DNA of 64,000 bases from contig JAFEDS010000012.1 of assembly GCA_018241505.1 (NCBI GenBank), positions 1 through 64,000 on the forward strand, read 5' to 3'. Below are positions 1-10,100 of this stretch, piece by piece. The position numbers and the translations under genes were made by a program. Source of the stretch: Pseudomonadota bacterium. GTDB taxonomy: Bacteria; Pseudomonadota; Gammaproteobacteria; Steroidobacterales; Steroidobacteraceae. The notes beneath the pieces were generated by a model. The model was given only the letters and a program-made list of their open reading frames with translations. It did no database searches and had not been told where the DNA came from. Positions within the stretch are counted from its first letter, which is position 1; each line of letters starts with the position of its first letter.

Positions 1-458
1 AGGAAGATGGGCGGCCGCCGGGGCGCATCAACTCCAAAGTCGGTAACCCATTCTGTTGTGGCCTGATTGCCATCATTGCCAGAAGAAACAAAGATCGGCG
101 CACCGCTTTTTGGTAAAACTACGAGCGCGTCATCCTGTGTGAATATGTCCGTTATGTATACGATCCTACCTCGGTGATAGTTTGTATTTCTTCCACATAT
201 GACCAGTGCTGAAAGTCCATGTGCGTGCATCTGGCCGCGAAGCGCCGACAAGCGTCTCTCGTGTTCCTTTTCGGAGGTGACGCCAATGTCAACGGGTATC
301 AAACCAGGAGCGGGCTTGCAGTGCTCGTCGCGGTGATCATTTTCCTTCCCTGAAGCCGGCGACGAAATTGCTCCAGTTGCAACTGCGCCCGTCAGATTCG
401 CGGTCAATATGCCCAAAGCCTGACGCCGGCTCATACCTGCCGGATTGTTGTTCTTCAT
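1..458 (-). CDS. Exported M24/creatinase-like peptidase (N-terminal part, cut by window edge)
   Basis: This reading frame starts with ATG at 458, is open for 152 codons and runs off the left edge, so only the N-terminus is visible. It begins with a twin-arginine signal (SRRQALGIL near residues 10-18) and a hydrophobic stretch ending near residue 35, so export is likely. The next part resembles the N-terminal (creatinase_N) domain of Xaa-Pro aminopeptidase and creatinase proteins: SEKEHERRLSALRGQM, then HGLSALVICGRNTNY, then VVLPKSGAPIF. The catalytic M24 domain would lie outside the window, so the activity is inferred. The gene starts 17 bases after the TonB receptor stop and is probably the last visible gene of the sigma/FecR/receptor operon. 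It may process the imported substrate. Confidence 0.6.
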   Translation of the reverse strand, partial: MKNNNPAGMSRRQALGILTANLTGAVATGAISSPASGKENDHRDEHCKPAPGLIPVDIGVTSEKEHERRLSALRGQMHAHGLSALVICGRNTNYHRGRIVYITDIFTQDDALVVLPKSGAPIFVSSGNDGNQATTEWVTDFGVDAPRRPPIF

Positions 459-475
459 TGATGAATCCCTCGCAT

Positions 476-3376
476 TCAGAAGGTGTAGCCCGCGCGAATA
501 CCGATGACTCGCGGCGGGTTCACCACATAATCATAGGCCAACGGAAAGTAATTTCGCCCCACGGCAGCCAACTGCGACGGCTGCATGATTTCCTGCTTGT
601 TGAGCAGGTTCGTGACGTATGCGCCGTAGTGCCACTGCTTGTGATTCACGGTCGCGGAGAGGTTCATGATCTCATAGGAAGATGACTTCTGGATGGGGGG
701 CGCGAGCGTCATGCTGATCGCGGATCGGTACACCCCGTTCACCGAGAGTGCGAGATCGTAGTTCTGCGCCAGGGGCCTCGCGTAGTTGAGCGCCGCGTTG
801 ACGCTGATCCTCGGGCTTCCCGGCATTTGCTCGCCATCAGTCCCATACAGTTCTCCGTCGACGATCATGTTCTGGCCGTTGTTGGCTGGGAGGGAGAAGC
901 TGCTGCTCAACTTCGCATCGACGTAAGAGAAGCCCGTGGCATAGCTGAATCCCCGCAGTCCCAAAGGTCCGCTCGTCTCGAACTCGAGGCCCTTCGAGAC
1001 CGCGGAATTGGCGTTGTAGACCGCAAGATTTCCGTCCGGCAGGCTCGATGCGATCTGCGGTTTATCCCACTTGATGTAAAAGACATCTACGCTATAGCTC
1101 AAACCGCTGTCGAACCTGCCTTTCAACCCCATCTCGTAGTTGTTGGTGCTGTCGGGCTGATACATCGCGAGCAGCGGGCTCTCCCGGAATATACCCGTGA
1201 GCGGCACGGAGTTCGCGCCGCCGCGGCGAAAGCCCTGGGACCACAGAGCGTACGCGTATTGATGGTAGGCATACTCATACGAGAGGTTGGCCTTGCCGAC
1301 GGTCTTCGACGCCGGTGCGTTGTGTGGGACCGCTGGGACATTGACCGGATACGTATAGTCTACGTACGACTGCGCATCGGTGAAATCCTGCGTGAAGTGC
1401 CGAACTCCGAGCGTGATCTGACCGTGTTTGGCGAAATGCCAGGTGAGCTCGCCGAACACCGACTTGTCGGTGAAGTGCTGCGTGTCGATCTGCTGGAAGG
1501 TCAAATCGCCGGGCGCCGCGAGAATTGTCTCACCGTAGAGCGCGGCTCGCTCCGGTGAACCCGGATCGAAGATGGTCCAGGCGCCCGTGCTGGTCTGCTT
1601 CTCGTAGAAAGCGCCGAACACATAGTCCACCGGATTCTGCCTCTTCGAATCGGACACCAGGCGCACCTCCTCGGTGAACGTGCGCTGTTGATCGGCGAAG
1701 AAAGAATCGTAGACGAACCGCGGATTCCTGGGCGTCCCGGCATAGTAAGCGAACCCCACTGAGTCGTAGGCGAGATGATAGGTTTGGTCCTGTTGCACGG
1801 AGCCCGTGGTTGTGTAATAGGAGCTCGTCGATGAGAGCGTGGCGAACCCAACGTCGTAGGCCAGATCCAAGCTCGTGAGATTCGTGTAGCGCGAAAATGG
1901 CTGTTCGATCTGCGAGAATTCCTGATACTTTCCGCCGGCCGGCAAGTTGATCCGCGGATCGAAAGGCGAGGGACCGCCGGGGAAACTCAAGTTGACCGAC
2001 GGGCCGCCATTTCCCTGCACGTTCGAGTGCAGAAGCGCGAGTGTGGCGCTGAAAGTTTCGTTCGGCTTCCATAGCCCGGCGATATGACCCGTGAAAGTCC
2101 TCTGAAAGTTCCAGCCCTCCCGGCTGGAATAGATCCCGGGGCTGTCGGTCGGATCGGAGGGGTCGGCTAGGATCGGAATCCCGTTCGGCCCATTGTTCGT
2201 CCGCTTCAGTAACCCGTACACGTCGATCCATCCCGGATCGTACTGATACCTGGCCGATGCCCGAACCGCCACGGTATCGGCGAGCGGAATGTTGATCATG
2301 GACTTCAATGTGTAGCCCGTGCCGCTCGAGTTGTAGAACCGATGGCCGCCGGCCTCGACCGACGCGGCGAACGTGCTCGGGTCCGGTGCGTTTGGAATCA
2401 GGCGCAAAGCACCGCCCAGTGCACCCGCGCCATAGAGTGTTCCTTGAGGTCCCCGCAGCACCTCGATCCGCTGCAGGTCATCTAGCTGGAAGTAGCCGTC
2501 GACTGGCGAGTTGTCGATATAGATGCCCACCGAGTTCTGCTCGAAGGAACGAAAGCCTCCCTGAGGCGCCGCGGTTGCATTGATGCCGCGAATGACGGGC
2601 GCCACGGACGCGGAAAATCTAGCGCCTGTCTCGTACATGGACAGACCCGGCACGTAGCTGGCGAGCGACATCAAGTCGGACACACCACTTTGGTTCAACT
2701 GTTCGACGCTGACCACGGAGAGACTGTAGGGCACCGACTCGAGTACCTGTTCGCGTCGGCTGGCGGTGACCGTGATCTCCTGTAGTGTGGCCGAGCTGGC
2801 ATCTTCCTCATCCGCGAGCGCGGCGCGCGGATGTAGCTCTCGCTGTGTTCCAGGCTTCTCTTCGTTCGTAACATCGACGGTGTCGCGAAGACCCGACGTT
2901 GATTGCGGCGCTGAAGGTGGCGTGGTTATTTTCTGGGGCAAAGAAGGGTCGTTCTCTTGTCTGATCAGGATTACATTCGACGATGTTATATCGAAGGCCA
3001 GGCCGGTTCCGGCAAGCACCCGGGCCATAGCCTCGTCGATGGTAAATTCTCCTTTGACGAGCGGACTCGTCTTTCCTCCCACCAGTTTGGCTTTGTAAAA
3101 AAGTCTGTAGTGAGATGCCAATGCGATTTTCTGCAGAGCAGAAGATAGATCCTGGGGTGGGATATCGAGTTTGTAGCCCAGTTTGTAAGTCTCAGTAGAT
3201 CTCAGGGCTGGCGCAGCAGGTTCCTCAGCATTGGCGGCACTGGTTCCGAGGGCGAGGGCAACAGCAGCCGTGATAAGGATGGAGCCGGGTTGCTGCACTG
3301 TACGTTGTGTCGAGGTGCGTTTCGTTGGGGGATACTTATTTTTTTGAAACGCTACCGCCTTGCATTCTCTCAACAT
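476..3376 (-). CDS. TonB-dependent receptor with N-terminal STN signalling domain
   Basis: This is an outer-membrane active transporter of about 966 residues. After a long N-terminal signal region ending near AANA there is an STN domain (about residues 45-130; LDIPPQDLSSALQKIA) of the kind that contacts FecR. A Pro/Ser-rich linker follows, then a TonB-box-like stretch (LQEITVTASRR), the plug with LRGPQGTLYGAGALGG, and a beta-barrel ending in an aromatic residue (GIRAGYTF). I chose ATG 3376 because GGGAGGGGG lies just upstream; an in-frame TTG at 3391 would add five residues. It is third in an operon after sigma and FecR genes, which fits surface signalling. The ligand is unknown. The following peptidase hints at a peptide or amide substrate, but that is inference. 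Confidence 0.88.
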   Translation of the reverse strand: MLRECKAVAFQKNKYPPTKRTSTQRTVQQPGSILITAAVALALGTSAANAEEPAAPALRSTETYKLGYKLDIPPQDLSSALQKIALASHYRLFYKAKLVGGKTSPLVKGEFTIDEAMARVLAGTGLAFDITSSNVILIRQENDPSLPQKITTPPSAPQSTSGLRDTVDVTNEEKPGTQRELHPRAALADEEDASSATLQEITVTASRREQVLESVPYSLSVVSVEQLNQSGVSDLMSLASYVPGLSMYETGARFSASVAPVIRGINATAAPQGGFRSFEQNSVGIYIDNSPVDGYFQLDDLQRIEVLRGPQGTLYGAGALGGALRLIPNAPDPSTFAASVEAGGHRFYNSSGTGYTLKSMINIPLADTVAVRASARYQYDPGWIDVYGLLKRTNNGPNGIPILADPSDPTDSPGIYSSREGWNFQRTFTGHIAGLWKPNETFSATLALLHSNVQGNGGPSVNLSFPGGPSPFDPRINLPAGGKYQEFSQIEQPFSRYTNLTSLDLAYDVGFATLSSTSSYYTTTGSVQQDQTYHLAYDSVGFAYYAGTPRNPRFVYDSFFADQQRTFTEEVRLVSDSKRQNPVDYVFGAFYEKQTSTGAWTIFDPGSPERAALYGETILAAPGDLTFQQIDTQHFTDKSVFGELTWHFAKHGQITLGVRHFTQDFTDAQSYVDYTYPVNVPAVPHNAPASKTVGKANLSYEYAYHQYAYALWSQGFRRGGANSVPLTGIFRESPLLAMYQPDSTNNYEMGLKGRFDSGLSYSVDVFYIKWDKPQIASSLPDGNLAVYNANSAVSKGLEFETSGPLGLRGFSYATGFSYVDAKLSSSFSLPANNGQNMIVDGELYGTDGEQMPGSPRISVNAALNYARPLAQNYDLALSVNGVYRSAISMTLAPPIQKSSSYEIMNLSATVNHKQWHYGAYVTNLLNKQEIMQPSQLAAVGRNYFPLAYDYVVNPPRVIGIRAGYTF

Positions 3377-3476
3377 GCATCCCCCTCCCAAAGCCTTTTA
3401 GGCACGGCCGCCTTTTGGGTCCGCGTACTTGAGGAATACGTGTCACACGAGAAAAGCCGTAAATCTTCTGGCGGCT

Positions 3477-4589
3477 TCAGTTCGGATGCAGATGCAGTCG
3501 CACCCAGCCTGGTGTCGAGATATCTGCGCTTACAGGTAGGGAGGATTGCACGGCTTCCACGAATGCGAGTGAGTCGCCCTCTTCAAAGAGGCCGCTCACC
3601 TCCATGGAGGCCAGCACCGGGTCGCTAATCTCGATCTGTAGACTGGAATATCGATTGAGCTGACGCACAGCCTCACCGAGAGACTCTTTGTGAAAGATCA
3701 CTTTGCCCTCGCGCCAGGCCGTGGCCGCCGCCAGGTCCGCGTGGGGTATGACGGTCGCTTGACCATCTTTGCGGACGTGCAACGCTTCGCCGGCCGTCAA
3801 TTCGATGTCACGATCCACCAACCGCGATGCAATCCCTGACAGGGGCTTTGTCCTAACATCTCGCCCCTTCGAAGCAGCATCCTGAGGACTAGTCCGCTCA
3901 ACGTCCAACGGAGCGTCGGACGATCGCTGCGCCAAGACGGCAACTCTGCCTTCCAGCATTGCCACGTGCATTTCTTGACCCACGTATTCGACTGTAAAGA
4001 CAGTTCCGACAGCCACGACGACGTGACTGTCCGTCTCCACTCTGAAAGGTCTCGCGACGTCCTTTGCCACCCAGAATTGAGCTTGGCCGGAAATGAGTTG
4101 CACGATGCGGGCATCCTTCGAGAAGTGCACTCGCAATCGGGTCACGGCGTCCAACGCGATCCGCGAGTGGTCCGCGAGCTCAATGGACCGCTGCTCACCG
4201 ATGGCCGTCCGGTACTCTCCGGGCCGCCAACCGAAGGGCGCCAACTCATAGGCCGCGGCCAGCGCGAACCCGGTAGCTGCCAAGGCGGCCACGAGACGCC
4301 ATAGAGAGGGCCGCCGTTTGCCAGACCGCCAGCGCCGAGCTCGAGAGAGGGTGCGTTCTCGCATTGCCATCACGTCCGCGGAAGCAGCCTGTTGACCGAC
4401 CGCTGCCCACGATTGTTCCACTCGCCTGTACGCATCCGCGTAGGGCGCATCTTGGGCGAGGCGAGCGCTCAGCTCCGATTCATCACCGGCCGTCCAAGGG
4501 CCGAAGCGACGCCGCGCAAAGACCTGGGCGGCGCGCTCCTCCAGGTCCGGTGCGGCTTCGCTCGTTCCAGATCTCTGGCGAGAGCTCAT
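3477..4589 (-). CDS. FecR-family transmembrane anti-sigma regulator
   Basis: This is a 370-residue inner-membrane regulator that relays receptor occupancy to the adjacent ECF sigma factor. The N-terminal cytoplasmic part (residues 10-65) looks like the DUF4880/FecR_N sigma-binding domain (ERAAQVFARRRFGPWTAGDE). A single hydrophobic segment lies near residues 100-120 (LVAALAATGFALAAAYEL). The FecR periplasmic domain follows (YRTAIGEQRSIEL to AMLEGRVAVL). The C-terminus (about 290-365) resembles the STN-like domain seen in FecR proteins (EAVRQLNRYSSLQIEI). The gene starts 6 bases after the sigma factor stop, so the two are co-transcribed. The downstream receptor carries the matching STN domain. 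An insertion of about 45 residues between the FecR core and the C-terminal domain is not seen in its paralogue at 6012. Confidence 0.88.
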   Translation of the reverse strand: MSSRQRSGTSEAAPDLEERAAQVFARRRFGPWTAGDESELSARLAQDAPYADAYRRVEQSWAAVGQQAASADVMAMRERTLSRARRWRSGKRRPSLWRLVAALAATGFALAAAYELAPFGWRPGEYRTAIGEQRSIELADHSRIALDAVTRLRVHFSKDARIVQLISGQAQFWVAKDVARPFRVETDSHVVVAVGTVFTVEYVGQEMHVAMLEGRVAVLAQRSSDAPLDVERTSPQDAASKGRDVRTKPLSGIASRLVDRDIELTAGEALHVRKDGQATVIPHADLAAATAWREGKVIFHKESLGEAVRQLNRYSSLQIEISDPVLASMEVSGLFEEGDSLAFVEAVQSSLPVSADISTPGWVRLHLHPN

Positions 4590-4595
4590 GGGACT

Positions 4596-5156
4596 TCAAT
4601 CCTTGCGTCCGGCACGCCGGGCCAAATGCGCCAGAGCCTTGATAAGCTCCTTCTCGACGGTGCTCACCGAGACACCCAGCATTTCAGCTACCTCGGCGTA
4701 CTTCATGTTTTCCAGGCGGATCAACATCAACACCTCCTGTGTCCGCTTGTCGAGCTCCTGCAGGGCCATCGCCACGCGATCCAGCTCCTGCTCTACGATC
4801 AATACGTGCTCGGGGCTGTTTTCCTCATTCAACTCCTGCGCGGCGGCGTCCCACTCCACTTTCACCCCGTGCGTGAGCAGCATGCGTCCCCGATCACGCC
4901 AGCGATTCACCGCAGCCCGAAAGATGTACCCCCTTGCCTGATCGGCAGACTCCCAGCGGACGTGGCGCAATGCCCGCAACAGGACATCCTGTGCCAAGTC
5001 CTCCGCTTCGGCCGTGTTTCGGCACTTTCGCGCGAAGTATTTCACTAACGCCGGGCGCATCTGCGCCACGATGAGGGCGGCCGTTGTTGGCTCTTCGGTG
5101 TTCGCTAGGTCGGGTACCACGCGTCTGAGGTTGAACCGGTGGCGGTGGGGTTTCAA
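4596..5156 (-). CDS. ECF sigma factor (FecI-like)
   Basis: This is a 186-residue extracytoplasmic-function sigma factor. Region 2 is visible as LVKYFARKCRNTAEAEDLAQDVLLRAL, split here by its DLAQD core, with the RNA-polymerase- and promoter-binding residues that follow (GYIFRAAVNRWRD). Region 4 carries the helix-turn-helix MKYAEVAEMLGVSVSTVEKE followed by LIKALAHLARR. It heads a tight operon with FecR and a TonB receptor, the classical cell-surface signalling order. It is divergent from a second sigma factor gene, with about 280 bp between the two starts. Its N-terminal 25 residues are basic and poorly conserved, so a later start is possible. Target promoters probably include its own operon, but I could not identify a convincing promoter motif. 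Confidence 0.88.
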   Translation of the reverse strand: MKPHRHRFNLRRVVPDLANTEEPTTAALIVAQMRPALVKYFARKCRNTAEAEDLAQDVLLRALRHVRWESADQARGYIFRAAVNRWRDRGRMLLTHGVKVEWDAAAQELNEENSPEHVLIVEQELDRVAMALQELDKRTQEVLMLIRLENMKYAEVAEMLGVSVSTVEKELIKALAHLARRAGRKD

Positions 5157-5434
5157 GGGGGCGCAAACGCAAAAATGAGGATTTCGGCGTCTTGCACGTA
5201 TTAGTGAAGAGAGAGAGTCCCTTCGTCAGGGTGGGGCGAGTGTTGCCTCCGTATTTTTGTTGGGTGTGGCCTGCCAACCAACTCAGTTTCTCCGTTGACA
5301 GCGAGTCGTTGCCCGTCGCAGATCTTCCAGCACCAGGTGCGCTATCAGTACTCTTCGCGTCGGACTCGAGCAAGGGCGCCGAGCGCCTTCTAATTTTGGG
5401 TGCCCGATTTTGGTCCGATTCCCGTCATAGTATT

Positions 5435-6001
5435 ATGGGCCGTACCAAACGAGGGCCGGCGGTGCTGCAGCCCGACTCGTCCGATCGCCATGATCGAAGC
5501 TCTGACCGAATGGTCGAGGAGTTGGCGACCGACTGTGGTCGTGATCTCATGCGTTTCATCGCGCGGCGGCTGAAATCGACGGAAGATGCTCGTGACCTTG
5601 CTCAAGAGACGTATGCGCGTCTCCTGAGGTTGGAGCGTAAGGATCTGATCCGCGATCCCCGGTCTTACCTTTACCGGGTCGCTTGCAACGTGCTCTACGA
5701 ATTCGAGCTTGGACGGAAAGCAGACGCTCTAGGCCTGCGCCGATGGGCTGCGGAACGCAACCACGACTCGGATAGTGAGCTGATCGACGTAGGGGCCGAT
5801 GCGCTCACCTTGCAGCGACAGCTCGAGTCCACCATGAAGGGCCTTTCACCAAAGTGCCGCGCCGTTGTGACGCTGCATAGGCGAGAGGGCATGACTTACG
5901 ACGAAATAGCCAAACAGCTCGGAATCTCGCCGAGTATGGTCAAGAAATATCTCGCCCAAGGCCTGCTGCATTGCCGCGAGAGACTCAAGGATTTCCGCTA
6001 G
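5435..6001 (+). CDS. ECF sigma factor (FecI-like), second module
   Basis: This is a 188-residue ECF sigma factor. Region 2 has DLMRFIARRLKSTEDARDLA then QETYARLLRL and YLYRVACNVLYEF. Region 4 has the helix-turn-helix MTYDEIAKQLGISPSMVKKY with LAQGLLHCRERL. The open frame extends upstream to 5192, but that extra part has no sigma similarity and lies in the divergent intergenic region, so I start at ATG 5435; ATG 5510 is also possible. A FecR gene begins 10 bases after its stop with a good ribosome site (GGAG). It is a different paralogue from the sigma factor on the other strand, so the two modules probably answer separate ligands. Confidence 0.85.
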   Translation: MGRTKRGPAVLQPDSSDRHDRSSDRMVEELATDCGRDLMRFIARRLKSTEDARDLAQETYARLLRLERKDLIRDPRSYLYRVACNVLYEFELGRKADALGLRRWAAERNHDSDSELIDVGADALTLQRQLESTMKGLSPKCRAVVTLHRREGMTYDEIAKQLGISPSMVKKYLAQGLLHCRERLKDFR

Positions 6002-6011
6002 GAGCGGCGCA

Positions 6012-7082
6012 ATGAACCCATCTTCAGAAGCAAGACACCAGATTGCAGCCGAAGCCGCTGACTGGCTTCTGCACTTCCAAGAAGCACCGGCGCCCGACGC
6101 GCACGAGCAATTCGCCGAGTGGCTCACTCGTTCACCGACACACATCGAGGAATATCTTGCCGTATCGACCGCGTGGGCGGGGATGAAGTTGCCCCATGAA
6201 GGGGAGTTCACGACCCAGGCCCTCGTTGCGGCGGCTCGGGATCCAGACGCGGACAGGGTCCTTCGCCCGGAACAGTTTAATCGACCGCGCAGGCAAGAGC
6301 CTGGGATGGGGTCTCGCGGTAGATCCAGGCGTATGCCATGGATCGCTATAGCCGCAACGATCGTCGCAAGTGTCGGCGCGTCGATCTTTCTGGGGCGGAT
6401 GCAACGCGAGTCTGATTTTCGTACTGCGATCGGCGAACAGCGCAGTGTTAGTCTGTCGGACGGCTCGCTCATCTTCCTGAACACGGATACCGAAGTACGT
6501 ACCGATTGGACGCGCGCGGAGCGCCGAATCACGCTCGAACGCGGCGAAGCCCGGTTCCAAGTCGCGAAGGATCAGCATAGACCGTTCACGGTTATAACGC
6601 GAGATGCCATGATCAGGGCGCTTGGAACGGTCTTTAACGTGAGAGCGAAATCCGGGGCGACAGAGATCACCGTTGTCGAGGGAAGGGTGTCAGTAGCAGG
6701 CGAATCCGCCGGTTCTGCGTTGAACGCGCCGCGGCTCGAGCTCGCGGCCGGAGATCGAGCGTCCGTCGATGTAGGGGGGCAGATCCGACCCAACATCGGG
6801 CCTCCCATCGAACGTGTGAGCGCCTGGATCGAGCGCCGGCTCGTGTTTCGTGGGGATCCGCTCTCGAGCGTCGTTGCGGAATTCAATCGCTACCGAGTCA
6901 AGCCCCTCGTGATCGACGACCGCGAGCTCGCCAAATTGCAGATTAGCGGTGTCTTCGACTCGAGCGACCCCGATTCGCTTCTTGCCTACCTCAGCTCTTT
7001 CGAGGCGGTTGCAATCGAGCGGCCGGGGGACGGCACACTCCATCTCGCGCGAACGCCTGGCAGCTCTACCCAAAACAACTGA
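6012..7082 (+). CDS. FecR-family transmembrane anti-sigma regulator, second module
   Basis: This is a 356-residue partner of the preceding sigma factor. The N-terminal FecR_N/DUF4880 region (residues 8-60; AADWLLHFQEAPAPDAHEQF) is followed by a basic stretch and one membrane helix (WIAIAATIVASVGASIFLG, about 111-129). The FecR domain has FRTAIGEQRSVSLSDGS and VVEGRVSVAG. The C-terminal STN-like part has VVAEFNRYRVKPLVIDD and ISGVFDSSDPDSLLAYL. It shares the TAIGEQRS motif with the FecR protein at 3477, showing common ancestry. A ribosome site (GGAG, 7 bases before ATG) supports this start. The receptor gene begins 76 bases downstream. Confidence 0.88.
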   Translation: MNPSSEARHQIAAEAADWLLHFQEAPAPDAHEQFAEWLTRSPTHIEEYLAVSTAWAGMKLPHEGEFTTQALVAAARDPDADRVLRPEQFNRPRRQEPGMGSRGRSRRMPWIAIAATIVASVGASIFLGRMQRESDFRTAIGEQRSVSLSDGSLIFLNTDTEVRTDWTRAERRITLERGEARFQVAKDQHRPFTVITRDAMIRALGTVFNVRAKSGATEITVVEGRVSVAGESAGSALNAPRLELAAGDRASVDVGGQIRPNIGPPIERVSAWIERRLVFRGDPLSSVVAEFNRYRVKPLVIDDRELAKLQISGVFDSSDPDSLLAYLSSFEAVAIERPGDGTLHLARTPGSSTQNN

Positions 7083-7158
7083 GGTGCCCGCTTTCAGAGG
7101 GGAATCAGTCTTACTCCCAGACAACATCGAGCCGATCGGGAGGGGAAGGACTAGATTC

Positions 7159-10100
7159 ATGAGCAGGCACTGTCGTTGCCTTCTGGTGAGTGTGATCTCA
7201 CTGGTCTTTGGCGCGGCACTACCGGCGGCCAACGCAAACGCGCAAGCGGACGTGAGCGCCCTTCAGTCGCAACCGCTCGTTGATGCGTTTGAGAAGTTCG
7301 CTAAGTCGAGTGGCTACCAACTGGTTTATCGAACGGACGTAGCCGCAGGGTTGATGACCAAAGGAGTGGGAGCGGGACTCTCTGCCGAAGAGACCCTGCG
7401 CCAGCTCCTGGAGGGAACGGACCTCTCGTTCATGTTCATCAATGACCGGACGATCGCGATCTACAAGTCACTGCATCCGTTGCCGCGCCGTAGCCCGATC
7501 GATGTGCCAACTCCTGAATCGAGCCTCCCACCTGCCGAGATAGGCGGTGACAACATCAATGACGTGGGAGTTAAGACAGTGGCGCATAAAGGTTCCTTGT
7601 TTCGGAAAGGGTTTTTGGCGCGAATCTCCGGCATCCTCGCAACGTTGATTGGCTCCGTGGCGGGTGCCGCGGACGGGGTCGACCCAGCCGCGCCGGCGCA
7701 ACCAACACAGGCGGTTGCGCAGCAAAACGACAAAGGCGGCATGGAGGAGGTCATGGTTACCGGCTCGCGAATCATTCGCGACGGTTACGAAGCACCGACG
7801 CCAGTCGCAGTTCTCGGAACCGAAGATCTCAAAGCGATGGCCGTGCCCAATATCGTCGATGCCGTCAATCGAATGCCCAACTTCGCCCCTGTCAAAAACT
7901 CACGAAATTCATCGGCGAATGACCAGGACGGAGGTGTTCAAACACTGGATCTGCGGGGGCTGGGTTCCACGCGCACGCTGGTTCTGCTGGACGGTAAGCG
8001 CGTTGTAAGCGCGATACTGGCCGGTTACGGCAATGTCGGCGGTTCGACCGACATCAACGTGTTTCCCAATGGGCTCATATCCAGGGTAGATGTCGTCACC
8101 GGTGGCGCATCCGCTGCCTATGGCTCGGACGCTCTGGCCGGCGTCGTGAACTTTGTGCTCGACAAGGACTTCACGGGCGTAAAAGGCGAAGCTCTCGGGG
8201 GCCTTACGAATTACGGGGATGATGCAACCTACAAAGTAACTCTGACCGCGGGTACGCCTTTTGCCGATGGCCGAGGACATTTCTTGATCAGCGGTGAAGA
8301 TTCATACGTTCAGGGTATCAAGGGCAAGAATCGGCCTTGGGACAGGAACGGTTATATGATCATCGGAAACCCCGACTACGCGCCGGGCAACGGTTTGCCC
8401 CAATACTTGACCGCCTTTAATACAGGGCTCGCCATTGCGACACCCGGTGGCCTCGTCCTCGGAGACAACGTGAACGGTGCGGCGTCACCCTTTCGGGGCA
8501 TTGCCTTCGGACCGGGCGGCAAACCTGGGCCATTCACTTTCGGGCGTGTCAACGGCTTGATCATGATCGGTGGAGATCTCAACCAATCGAGAGTCGACAA
8601 CAACGAGATGATGGATCTGAATCTCAGGCGCACAAACGCTTTTTCCCGCGTGAGCTACGACGTAGTGGACAATGCCACCGTCTATGGAGAAGCGCTATGG
8701 TCTACCACCCGATCGCGTCTTTTGTCGGGCGTCCCGCAGTTCCAACTGGGTAACATCAATATCGAGTCGGGAAATCCGTTTATTCCTGCGTCTGTCCAGC
8801 AGCAAATGACGGCGCAGGGCGTTGCATCTTTGAATATCGGGTCGACGGTCGGTGATCTGCCTTTCTTTTCCCACGACAACGTCCGTGAAACGCGTCGATT
8901 TGTAGGGGGAATAAAGGGCACACTCGACGCCTTGGGTACAAAGTGGAGTTGGGATGCTTACTATGAAGGAGGCCAGACCCATGCCTCCGTGAAAACCCCC
9001 GGCGACGTCCTGCAAGCCAACCTCATTCGAGCCGAAGATGCGGTCATCAATCCCAACAACGGCAAGATCGTCTGCCGTTCTACCCTTACCAATCCCGGTG
9101 ACGGTTGTGTGCCGTTCAACGCGATGGGTACCGGGGTGAACTCACAGTCGGCGGTCGACTATGTCACGGGCACCGGATATTCGGTGATTCGCCTCGGGCA
9201 GGACGTGTTTGCGGCAAGTGCCAGTGGTGAGCCGTTGTCGACGTGGGCTGGACCGGTTTCCGTGGCCTTTGGTGTTGAACACCGCCGTGAAACGGTGAGA
9301 AGCAGCGCTAGTGCCTTGGATGAGGCGCGGGCGTACTTCGCCGGCAATTTTACCGCATCTCACGGTCAATACACTGTAACCGAGGGGTTCGCTGAAACCG
9401 TGATTCCGCTGGCCAAGGACGCGTCCTGGGCTAAATCGTTCGATTTGAACGCAGCCGCGCGCGCTACCGACTACAGTACGGCTGGTTATGTAACGACGTG
9501 GAAAGCTGGAGCCACCTACGCACCGATCAGCGACATCAAGTTTCGCGTTACTCGTTCGCGAGACATCCGCGCGCCGAACCTGAGTGACCTCTTCAATGCC
9601 GGCCGATCCGGCACCGTTTCGATAACTGATCCAGCCACGGGTATTGCGACGACGGTCGCGGCTCGTACCCAAGGCAATCCAAACCTGACGCCGGAGAAAG
9701 CGGACACGACCGGGGTAGGCGTCGTCTTCTCACCGACCTGGCTTCGCGGGTTTGGTGCATCCATCGATTTCTACAATATTCAAATCAAGGATGCCATTTC
9801 AACGCTGAACCCACAGCAATACGTGGATCGCTGCTTCGCCGGACAAACGGCGCTGTGCGCGTTTATTGAGCGAGATTCTAACAATCTGATCGATTTCGTC
9901 GCGGTCCAGCCGGCCAATGTCCTGTCACAAAATGCGCGCGGCATCGATTTCGAAGCCAGCTACAACCTGCCGCTGTCGAATATCTATGCTCGTTGGAGTG
10001 GCGATATTGCGGTGCGCGGCCTGCTGTCCTACCTGATGTCGCTCGAGACGGTTGACGATAAAACTACAATCCAAGGTGCGGGCGTAAATTCCGACCGCGG

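Noticed and set aside
5295-5323. TTGACA box upstream of the second sigma gene
   Set aside because: The sequence at the right distance (GCAGAT) matches a -10 box in only two of six positions.
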